The notes under the pieces were generated by a model. The model was given only the letters and a program-made list of their open reading frames with translations. It did not search any database and was not told the DNA's origin. DNA of 33,318 nucleotides from Okeania sp. SIO3I5 (GTDB taxonomy: Bacteria > Cyanobacteriota > Cyanobacteriia > Cyanobacteriales > Microcoleaceae), in contig NZ_JAAHHT010000050.1 in NCBI RefSeq assembly GCF_010672085.1, forward strand, positions 14,353 to 47,670, read 5' to 3'. Made by a program: the position numbers and the translations under genes. This document shows positions 17,402-24,869 of the stretch, piece by piece. Position 1 is the first letter of the stretch, and every line of letters begins with the position of its first letter.

Positions 17402-17680
17402 ATGGCAGCATCACTTCAGTTATCAGTACCAGCAATGAGAATAGGAAAGTTAGCTGTAGATAAAACTATGCAGGGTAGGGGATTAGGTAAGGTTTTGTTG
17501 ATGGAATGCTTTAAAAAAGCTGTTCTTCTTTCTTCGGAAGTGGGGATATTCGCGATCGCGGTTGATGCTTTTGATGAGGAAGCTAAGGCTTTTTATTTAA
17601 AATATGGCTTAATTCCTCTATAAGACAATCTACTTTCGCTGTTTATTCATAAGAAAACAATCTTGGCTGTTTTGGAGTAG
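17402..17680 (+). pseudogene. GNAT acetyltransferase (TacT-like toxin) remnant
   Basis: Only the C-terminal half of a GNAT toxin is left: RIGKLAVDKTMQGRGLGKVL includes the acetyl-CoA-binding QGRGLG motif, followed by AIAVDAFDEEAKAFYLKYGLIPL. A TAA at 17621-17623 interrupts the frame, after which DNLLSLFIHKKTI continues the family C-terminus. The N-terminal half expected after the antitoxin is absent; a MITE and unrelated sequence stand there. So there are at least two lesions and the protein is almost certainly inactive. Confidence 0.8.
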
Positions 17681-17710
17681 GCGATATAGCTGCCGCGAGG
17701 CTCCGCACTG

Positions 17711-17739
17711 TTGACAATCTGGGAACGAAGAAGTAAACT
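17711..17739 (+). promoter_or_regulatory. Promoter of the second xisH-xisI module
   Basis: TTGACA at 17711-17716, a 17-bp gap and TAAACT at 17734-17739, about 40 bp before the xisH start. The spacer ATCTGG...GAAGAAG is nearly the same as at 15345-15373, so this is a duplicated leader. Confidence 0.55.
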
Positions 17740-17778
17740 ATAAGAGCTGTTTTATTTTATTGTTAGCAGTTTTAATTA

Positions 17779-18199
17779 ATGTCTAGACGGGATGATTTGC
17801 ATTTGCCACTACGTCGCACTTTAGAAAAAGATGGGTGGACTATTACCGACGATCCGTTCATCTTAGTGTTAGGAGAAACGGCATTAAAAGCAGATTTAGG
17901 AGCTGAAAAGTTTTTTGCAGCGGAAAAGGAAGGACGGAAAATTGCTGTGGAAATAAAAGGCTTTGATTCCCCTTCACCTATTAACGAATGGGAAAAAACA
18001 CTCTTGACAACTTCAGCTTTACCAATTAGTTTTGGAGCTTCAAGAACCAGAAAGACAGCTATTTCTAGCTATTAGTCAAGCCACACACCTTGAACATTTC
18101 CAAAAACAAATTTTTCAGCTAGTTGTCCAGCGTAATAGAATTAATTTATTAGTTTATAAACCAGAACAGGAGGTTATTGTTCGATGGATTCCTTACTAA
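17779..18199 (+). pseudogene. xisH: Second xisH-like gene with a frameshift
   Basis: The first 75 or so codons read as XisH (DDLHLPLRRTLEKDGWTITDDPF, KADLGAEKFFAAEKEG, KIAVEIKGF) and keep the Asp...Glu-X-Lys residues. After NEWEKTL near 18000-18010 the family sequence continues one frame over (QLQLYQLVLELQEPERQLFLAIS) to EVIVRWIPY and a stop at 18199. The original frame ends at 18075. One extra base, or two lost, in CTCTTGACAACT explains it. The intact xisI begins inside its end (16-bp overlap). Here the Trp of KDGWTI is present, unlike the first copy. Confidence 0.85.
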
Positions 18200-18513
18200 A
18201 TTATTCAGATATTCTGAAAAAAACTGTACAAGAAGCAAGTCGCGACCAACCAAGTGTACAGCAGATCAGGCTATATCCTGTTTGTGATTTTGATTCCGGT
18301 CACTTCCTTGTATTGGCGACAGGTTTAGATAAGCAAGGTTGGAAAGATTTCATTCTCTTTCATGCTCGTGTGGTCGATCACCAAGTTATTATTGAAATGG
18401 ATAACTTTGAGGATGGGTTAACTTCTGCGCTTATTGACGCTGGTATCCGAGCGGAGGATATCATTACCGGTTTTAATTATCATACATCTGTAATTGCAAC
18501 AGTTTTTCCATAA
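18184..18513 (+). CDS. xisI: XisI-like protein, second copy
   Basis: This 109-residue XisI family protein is intact and diverged from the first copy, so the two modules are not recent duplicates. Family features are HFLVLATGLDKQGWKDFILFHARVV, a conserved acidic patch (IIEMDNFEDGLTSALIDAGI) and the ending EDIITGF. AGGAGGT lies about 10 bases before the ATG, which overlaps the end of the frameshifted xisH. Confidence 0.9.
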   Translation: MDSLLNYSDILKKTVQEASRDQPSVQQIRLYPVCDFDSGHFLVLATGLDKQGWKDFILFHARVVDHQVIIEMDNFEDGLTSALIDAGIRAEDIITGFNYHTSVIATVFP

Positions 18514-18567
18514 TATTTGAGATTGGAGTCAATCCAAAATTTTCTGAATTTTTATAGCTATTATATC

Positions 18568-18664
18568 ATGTCCGGTTGAATAGTTATAAATAATTAGGGA
18601 GGAGACAGGAGAAAAGAAGGTACCAGGAGAAAGAAGTGTTTTTATCACGCTCTTATCCGGACAT
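18568..18664. repeat. MITE-like element, family 4
   Basis: It starts ATGTCCGGTTGAATAGTTAT and ends TTATCCGGACAT, with a purine-rich interior (GGGAGGAGACAGGAG). The element at 23826-24081 has the same ends. I see no convincing target duplication. Confidence 0.7.
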
Positions 18665-18711
18665 AGTATAACTGATAACTGAAATGACTGCTGATAACTG
18701 ATAACTGAAAC

Positions 18712-21318
18712 CTAGCTCTCCATCTGCGATATTATCCGCAAACTCCTTTCATCAGATAATTCCCCTTGCCGATTTTCGTTGAGGACTTGCTGCAAAAATG
18801 TTAGATAATTCTGCCAACCAGTCTTAGTATTGGGATGCTCTTCTCCTAGTTGTGAAAGCAAAATCACCAAAGCTTCTAAAAACAAAGATTCTGCTTCTAT
18901 GTATCGCCCCTGGGAGGAGTAGAAAGCTGCCAGGTTGTTGAGACTGGTAGCAATATCTGGATGTGCGGACCCTAGCAGTTGCTTTCTCATTTCCAAAGCT
19001 TCTAAATACAAAAGTTCTGCTTCTGTGTATCGCCCCTGAAAGCGGTATACTTCTGCCAGGTTGTTGAGACTGGTAGCAATAGATGGATGTGCTAACCCTA
19101 ACAGTTGCTTTTTCATTTCCAATGCCTCTGTAAACAAGGACTCGGCTTCTGTGTATCGCCCCTGGGAGGAGTAGAAACCTGCCAGGTTGTTGAGACTGGT
19201 GGCAATATCTGGATGTGCTAACCCTAACAGTTGCTTTTTCATTTCCAATGCCTCTGTAAACAAGGACTCGGCTTCTGTGTATCGCCCCTGGGAGGAGTAT
19301 AGTAATGCCAGGTTGTTGAGACTGGTGGCAATATCTGGATGTGCGGACCCTAGCAGTTGCTTTCTCATTTCCAAAGCTTCTAAATACAAAGGTTCTGCTT
19401 CTGTGTATCGCCCCTGGGAGGAGTAGAAACCTGCCAGGTTGTTGAGACTGGAGGCAATATCTGGATGTGCGGACCCTAGCAGTTGCTTTCTCATTTCCAA
19501 AGCTTCTAAATACAAAGGTTCTGCTTCTGTGTATCGCCCCTGGCGGCAATAGAGTTCTGCCAGGTTGTTGAGACTCGTGGCAATAGATGGATGTGCGGAC
19601 CCTAGCAGTTGCTTTCTCATTTCCAAAGCTTCTAAAAACAAAGGTTCTGCTTCTGTGTATCGCCCCTGGGAGAAGTAGAGAGTTGCCAGGTTGTTGAGAC
19701 TTTGGGCAATATCTGGATGCGCCGACCCTAGCAGTTGCTTTCTCATTTGCAGTGCTTCTAAATCCAAAGGTTCTGCTTCTGTGTATCGCCCCTGAGACTC
19801 GTAGAGTAATGCGAGGTTGTTGAGAGTGGTAGCAATAGATGGATGTGCCGACCCTAGTAGTTGCTTACTCATTTCCAAAGCTTGTAAAAACAAAGCTTCT
19901 GCTTTTGTGTATCGCCCCTGGAAGTAGTAGAGTAATGCCAGGTTGCTGAGAATGTTGGCAATATCTAGATGTGCCGACCCTAGTAGTTGCTTACTCATTT
20001 CCAAAGCTTGTAAAAACAAAGCTTCTGCTTTTGTGTATCGCCCCTGGAAGTAGTAGAGTAATGCCAGGTTGTGGAGACTGGTAGCAATATATGGATGTGC
20101 GTTACCAAACCGACTTTTCGTAATAGCCAAACATTTCTCACACCAAGGTTTAGCTGACGGATAAAACCCCTGACCTTCATAGAATCTACCCAAACCAAGA
20201 AAAGGCAACATTAAATCTTCATCCTTTAACCAGTCAGTCAAATTTTCTCCAACTTCCTCAATATGGGGAATAGCAGATTCAACCGCTAAAATATCCTCCC
20301 GAATAGGTGTCTCAGGAATTTCTTTTGCCACTGCCACCATCACCTGACAAATACGCCGTTTCATTTCCTCAACGGAGTCAGACTCAGACAACTTACCCCT
20401 AAAAAATGCTCGAATCAGTGGATGCAGCTCATAACTTCCTTGACTCACCCGTTGCAACAAATTCAAATTTACCAACCTATCATCTCGCAAATCCTCCAAA
20501 TCTTCCTCATCCACCTCCGGCAAACATCCTGCCACCCAAGACCAACGAATCGCCGCTGGAGCAAACAGACTCAGCAAACGCCCCAACTCCCGCTCATTCT
20601 CATCCAACTCTTCCCAACTCAACTCAAACGCTGCCACGAGATCCCGTTGGGCAGTCATATCTTTAGACTCTCGTTCCAATGACTTATGTTCTAAGCGTTT
20701 AGACTCCAACCGCTGCCGCACTTTCACCAAAGATAAATCCGGTTTGCGCTCCAAATAACGCGCCACCAACTCCAACCCCAAGGGCAAAAATCCCAAATCT
20801 GCACACAACCCCTTTGCCTCTTCTAGTTCCCGTTGTATTCGAGTCTCCCCAACAAAAGAAACCAACAAATCCAAAGCTGCCCCCTCCTCCAGCACCTCCA
20901 ACTCTAACTTGTGGAAAGACTGCCCCAACCATTGGCGACGGGTAGTTATCAAGACTTTAAACCGAGGTTCCGCAGGAGGCAGAAAATTAGAAATCTCCTC
21001 ATAGTCTGCCACATCGTCAAAAATTACCAAGACATCACCCTGGTGCCAGTTGCGCCAACAATAACGAATCTGAGTTTCTAAGTCGTAATCCTCTGGAGGA
21101 TTTAAGTTGAGTTTCGCCTTAGCAAAACTAATAATCTCAATCCCCACATCCACCCCTCGCGATCGCAACCAGCAAACTCCACCGGGATAAGTCTTTAGCT
21201 GGAGGTGATAGTGAGCATATTGGAGAGCGAGTTCCGTTTTGCCGATACCACCCATACCAGTAATAGAAGTTATCGCCACTCGTTCTGTTTTTTGTAGCTG
21301 CTCGTAGACTTCATTCAT
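18712..21318 (-). CDS. NB-ARC ATPase with TPR array (NLR-like conflict protein)
   Basis: The 868 residues from this ATG hold an NB-ARC/STAND ATPase: P-loop GMGGIGKT at 21-28, Walker B VLVIFDD at 96-102, LITTR at 123-127, GFLPLGLEL near 176-184 and a winged-helix part ending YELHPLIRAF. From about 373 there are some eleven 42-residue tetratricopeptide repeats of kinesin-light-chain type (HPDIATSLNNLA, QGRYTEAE). Such proteins are regulated switches in signalling or anti-phage conflict. The real start is probably upstream: 37 codons before this ATG stay open and encode family sequence (PEGIPQNLPWTGAKKFVGR), back to a TGA that also ends the next upstream gene in the same frame. See 21319-21429 and 21430-21903. 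Confidence 0.88.
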   Translation of the reverse strand: MNEVYEQLQKTERVAITSITGMGGIGKTELALQYAHYHLQLKTYPGGVCWLRSRGVDVGIEIISFAKAKLNLNPPEDYDLETQIRYCWRNWHQGDVLVIFDDVADYEEISNFLPPAEPRFKVLITTRRQWLGQSFHKLELEVLEEGAALDLLVSFVGETRIQRELEEAKGLCADLGFLPLGLELVARYLERKPDLSLVKVRQRLESKRLEHKSLERESKDMTAQRDLVAAFELSWEELDENERELGRLLSLFAPAAIRWSWVAGCLPEVDEEDLEDLRDDRLVNLNLLQRVSQGSYELHPLIRAFFRGKLSESDSVEEMKRRICQVMVAVAKEIPETPIREDILAVESAIPHIEEVGENLTDWLKDEDLMLPFLGLGRFYEGQGFYPSAKPWCEKCLAITKSRFGNAHPYIATSLHNLALLYYFQGRYTKAEALFLQALEMSKQLLGSAHLDIANILSNLALLYYFQGRYTKAEALFLQALEMSKQLLGSAHPSIATTLNNLALLYESQGRYTEAEPLDLEALQMRKQLLGSAHPDIAQSLNNLATLYFSQGRYTEAEPLFLEALEMRKQLLGSAHPSIATSLNNLAELYCRQGRYTEAEPLYLEALEMRKQLLGSAHPDIASSLNNLAGFYSSQGRYTEAEPLYLEALEMRKQLLGSAHPDIATSLNNLALLYSSQGRYTEAESLFTEALEMKKQLLGLAHPDIATSLNNLAGFYSSQGRYTEAESLFTEALEMKKQLLGLAHPSIATSLNNLAEVYRFQGRYTEAELLYLEALEMRKQLLGSAHPDIATSLNNLAAFYSSQGRYIEAESLFLEALVILLSQLGEEHPNTKTGWQNYLTFLQQVLNENRQGELSDERSLRIISQMES
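18830..20100. repeat. 126-bp tandem repeats encoding the TPRs
   Basis: About ten units of 126 bp (42 codons) follow each other, several nearly identical over long stretches (for example around TGTGTATCGCCCCTGGGAGG). Codon-level similarity points to recent unit duplication or conversion. Copy number is probably variable and assembly here deserves care. Confidence 0.85.
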
Positions 21319-21429
21319 TGCCTCCGCGCGACCAACGAATTTCTTCGCGCCAGTCCAAGGCAGGTTTTGCGGAATGCCTTCTGGCAGTTGGGGACTTTCC
21401 TTTGCCGGTTCCCATCCCGGCGACTCCAG
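21319..21429 (-). other. Open 37-codon junction between the two halves of the split NB-ARC gene
   Basis: This stretch is in frame with both the upstream 157-residue gene and the NB-ARC gene. It has no stop except the TGA at 21430-21432, and its product (LPEGIPQNLPWTGAKKFVGRA) is the usual linker just before an NB-ARC P-loop. There is no ATG, GTG or TTG in it for a separate start. The simplest reading is one original gene of about 1063 codons with a nonsense change. Confidence 0.75.
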
Positions 21430-21903
21430 TCAAATCTTGACACCACCACTTATGGTATTGTGCTGAAAGACTCCTCTTATATCTCCAGTATTACCTGAAA
21501 CACCCCCACTAATAGTCGTTTCCTGAAACAAAGCATTAATTTTCTCAGCAGTTACTCCTTGAGACTTAATTTTCTCAAAGTCAGATTCAAGATTTTTAAC
21601 ATATTCAGGATTTTCCTGTTTAGCAGCTTCAAACACATCAATAACAGCTTGCGTAACTTCCGAGTCTTCATTAGCAGCAACTTCCAACTCTTGTGCTGCC
21701 TGATAAAAATCGACATTAGAAGCTTCTGTTTCAGCAGATTTCAAAATAGGCAAAATTCCCGCAGGTTTTTTGCGTATAACTAGCCAAAACTTTTCCACCC
21801 GCTCCAAAGTATTTCCCGCTAAACTGTCCCCAATCTTTCCCACATATCTCGTTACAAAAGGAACAGTAACTAGAGCTGCTAGGCCAATTTCTGTAGGTCC
21901 CAT
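21430..21903 (-). CDS. N-terminal part of the split NB-ARC protein (signalling domain and possible amyloid motif)
   Basis: The 157 residues have a hydrophobic helical start (TEIGLAALVTVPFVTRYVGK), a mostly helical middle and a glycine-rich end in which TISGGV occurs twice (about 129-134 and 150-155) around GNTGDIRGVFQ. I do not recognise a named domain. The end resembles the short Gly/Asn-rich amyloid signalling motifs found at N-termini of NLR-like proteins in multicellular bacteria; this is inference. It ends at TGA in the same frame as the NB-ARC gene. It may be made alone as a truncated product, or by readthrough as part of the full protein. Confidence 0.65.
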   Translation of the reverse strand: MGPTEIGLAALVTVPFVTRYVGKIGDSLAGNTLERVEKFWLVIRKKPAGILPILKSAETEASNVDFYQAAQELEVAANEDSEVTQAVIDVFEAAKQENPEYVKNLESDFEKIKSQGVTAEKINALFQETTISGGVSGNTGDIRGVFQHNTISGGVKI

Positions 21904-21934
21904 ATTCTATACTCCTTATTAATTTGTTAATAAT

Positions 21935-22076
21935 TATAGCGTTTTTCAGTAGGCGTGAGGTACATCAACGATCCCCCTAAATCCCCCTTCTCAAGGGGGA
22001 CTTCCAGTTCCCCACCTTCTCAAGGGGGTTAGGGGGGATCTAATATCTGTACCTCACTAACCTGGGAAATGCTATA
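21935..22076. repeat. MITE-like element, family 3, containing a family 5 palindrome
   Basis: The left end is TATAGCGTTTTTC with GTGAGGTAC behind it; the right end is GTACCTCAC with AATGCTATA behind it. Inside, 21970-22040 is a GATCCCCC...GGGGGATC palindrome (71 bp), which has relatives at 23869-24002. Confidence 0.7.
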
Positions 22077-22151
22077 TAGTAGGGAAAAAAGAAAAGTTTA
22101 GGCATCGTCAATTCTTTCTCCCTGCTCCCTGCTCACTCTTTTCTAGAGATC

Positions 22152-22240
22152 ATGACTTACGCAAAGGCACTATATATGGTGTGGTGGTGCCTTACACTAG
22201 CGCTAACACACCCTACCAATAGCGTTCATCCGTAAGTCCT
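22152..22240. repeat. MITE-like element, family 2
   Basis: It begins ATGACTTACGCA and ends CCGTAAGTCCT, and over its length is the reverse complement of 17294-17380 with changes. Flanks AGAGATC (22145-22151) and AGAGATA (22241-22247) match at 6 of 7 positions, consistent with a 7-bp target duplication that has since mutated. Confidence 0.75.
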
Positions 22241-22257
22241 AGAGATATCTATTCATT

Positions 22258-22288
<31 letters not shown>

Positions 22289-22373
22289 AAAGAATTTCCT
22301 TTTCTCAAGATTCTTAAGATATGGAAAAGAATAAATTATACCAATTGTCCTTGTGATAATTTCTAATCGGTAA

Positions 22374-23444
<1,071 letters not shown>

Positions 23445-23468
23445 CAAAATAGCTAAATAACCAAAAAT

Positions 23469-23812
23469 TATAGCAGTTTCGGAGGCGCGTGAGGTACAAA
23501 GCTTTACTATTTCAGGACTTACGCAAAATACGAAATTATACACCACTTGTAGGGGCGAATGGCATTCGCCCTTACTATATATAGTGGTTCTGCTTGTAGG
23601 GGCGAATGGCATTCGCCCTTACTATATATAGTGGTTCTGCTTGTAGGGGCGAATGGCATTCGCCCTTACTATATATAGTGGTTCTGCGTAAGTCCTGTAT
23701 TTGTTAAAAGCTGGAAATCTGTTAGTAATTTTGGCAGTTCAACCTTCCAGGTTGTTACAGCCCGGTCAGGCTGTGTTACACTGTACCTCACTATCCTCAT
23801 GCATTGCTGTAA
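23469..23812. repeat. MITE-like element, family 3, interrupted by family 2
   Basis: The left end is TATAGCAGTTTC with GTGAGGTAC; the right end is GTACCTCAC with GCATTGCTGTAA. Its right part (23701-23812) is the reverse complement of the left part of 7818-7993, so the middle (23514-23696) is a later insertion. Confidence 0.75.
23514..23696. mobile_element. MITE-like element, family 2, with a triplicated 47-bp core
   Basis: Ends AGGACTTACGCA and TGCGTAAGTCCT are exact inverted repeats. Inside, a 47-bp unit starting CTTGTAGGGGCGAATGGCAT is repeated three times (23546-23592, 23593-23639, 23640-23686). Each unit holds the small palindrome GGGCGAATGGCATTCGCCC. Flanks are CTATTTC and GTATTTG, sharing TATTT. 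Confidence 0.8.
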
Positions 23813-23825
23813 ATTATGTTATACG

Positions 23826-24081
23826 ATGTCCGGTTGAATAGTTATAAATAATGAGGGAGGAGTCAGGAGATCCCCCCTAACCCCCCTTGAAAAGGGGGGA
23901 ACTGGAAGTCCCCCTTTCTAAGAGGAGTCAGGAGATCTTCCCTAACCCCCCTTAGAAAGGGGAACTGGAAGTCCCCCTTTCTAAGGGGGATTTAGGGGGA
24001 TCATTCATTGATGTACTTCACCAGGATAAAAACTATTATATCAGGAGGAACAAGTTTTTTTATCACTAATTATCCGGACAT
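23826..24081. repeat. MITE-like element, family 4, containing family 5 palindromes
   Basis: Ends ATGTCCGGTTGAATAGTTAT and TTATCCGGACAT match those of 18568-18664. The interior differs: 23869-24002 is a run of GATCCCCC / GGGGGATC palindromes with AACTGGAAGTCCCCC repeated twice, as at 21970-22040. Confidence 0.75.
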
Positions 24082-24145
24082 GATATTAGAGGCACTCTAC
24101 GCCTCTACATTATGATTAGTAAAATCATCTAAGGATTTAGCTTTT

Positions 24146-24526
24146 ATGTCTGAACTACCACCACTAAACACAGAAACTATTCAAGCAATTATTGATGAAA
24201 AAATTGATGACAATACTGTTAATCAATTAGTTTGGTATTATCTTGGTTATCGCTATGATGATGCTACTGGTAATTGGGATGCTTCCAAGGTAGCACCAGA
24301 GTGGCGAGAAGAATATCCAGAACCTCCAAATTTTATTGAATTTCGTCCCCCTACTGTAAAATTGACTCGCTCTATTCCTAAAGAAAATAAACAATTATTG
24401 AAACAAAAATTGGGTTTCAAAGGTTATAAAATTGGTGAATTTACTCCTACACAAGCACGTCGTGCTACTATGGCAAATTGGCTTTTAAGTTATATGGAAA
24501 TTGCTCACAAATCTGCCACAAATTAA
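24146..24526 (+). CDS. DUF1823 family protein
   Basis: This 126-residue protein of unknown function is conserved in cyanobacteria and plant plastids. Matching stretches are NQLVWYYLGYRYDDATGNWD, APEWREEYPEPPNFI, the SIPKENKQLLKQKLGFKGYKIGE region and the ending RRATMANWLLSYM. The length is normal, and no signal peptide or membrane segment is seen. No strong ribosome-binding site precedes the ATG. It is not in an operon. Confidence 0.9.
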   Translation: MSELPPLNTETIQAIIDEKIDDNTVNQLVWYYLGYRYDDATGNWDASKVAPEWREEYPEPPNFIEFRPPTVKLTRSIPKENKQLLKQKLGFKGYKIGEFTPTQARRATMANWLLSYMEIAHKSATN

Positions 24527-24578
24527 TATTTTTTGATTGAATTTGACTAATATATTATATATTACCGAAAAATTAAGG

Positions 24579-24780
24579 TTTACAGCAGTTTTCAGGTCAA
24601 TGAACCACATAAAAAAATTATTCTCCCGTAGGGACGTTGCATAACAAAAATGCGTTTTCCGTTCCGGAATGCTGCGCAAACATGTCGCGCAGCGTTTCGC
24701 ATTCGCGACATGAAAAGCGGAGCTTTGCGTTAGCAAAACGTCCCTACTTTGTGGTTTACTCAAATGAAAAGCGCTGTAAA
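24579..24780. repeat. MITE-like element, family 1, with GC-rich cargo
   Basis: Outer ends TTTACAGCAGTTTTCA and TGAAAAGCGCTGTAAA are inverted; inner ends GTAGGGACGTT (from 24628) and AACGTCCCTAC (to 24747) match the split palindrome of 629-656. The space between carries 24666-24741, an inverted relative of the GC-rich block at 8266-8345. Family 1 thus exists with and without cargo. Confidence 0.75.
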
Positions 24781-24821
24781 GGCTATCCTTGAAAGGATAA
24801 AAAAATTTCCTTTTAACAAAT

Positions 24822-24842
24822 CCTCTTCTTTTTAAGAAGAGG
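24822..24842 (-). terminator. Hairpin downstream of the PP2C gene
   Basis: CCTCTTCTT and AAGAAGAGG form a 9-bp stem with a 3-base loop, 28 bp past the stop codon. It is followed on the minus strand by AT-rich sequence. A likely terminator, though without a classical T-run. Confidence 0.55.
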
Positions 24843-24869
24843 TAATTATTAATTATTAATTGTTAATTA

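Larger units (their letters stand above)
23445..24145. other. Spacer of nested repeats between gap1 and the DUF1823 gene
   Basis: The spacer is almost wholly mobile-type repeats: a family 3 element (23469-23812) with a family 2 element inside it (23514-23696), then a family 4 element (23826-24081) with family 5 palindromes inside it (23869-24002). I see no gene. Confidence 0.7.
24527..24869. other. Spacer with a large MITE-like element and a hairpin
   Basis: The spacer contains the family 1 element (24579-24780), hairpins at 24785-24798 and 24822-24842, and an ATTAATTATTA run next to the phosphatase stop. No gene is supported. Confidence 0.65.

Noticed and set aside
18824-19549. 241-codon minus-strand frame with internal repeats, and plus-strand frame 19187-19426
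   Set aside because: Both are shadows of the TPR-coding repeats of the NB-ARC gene in other frames.
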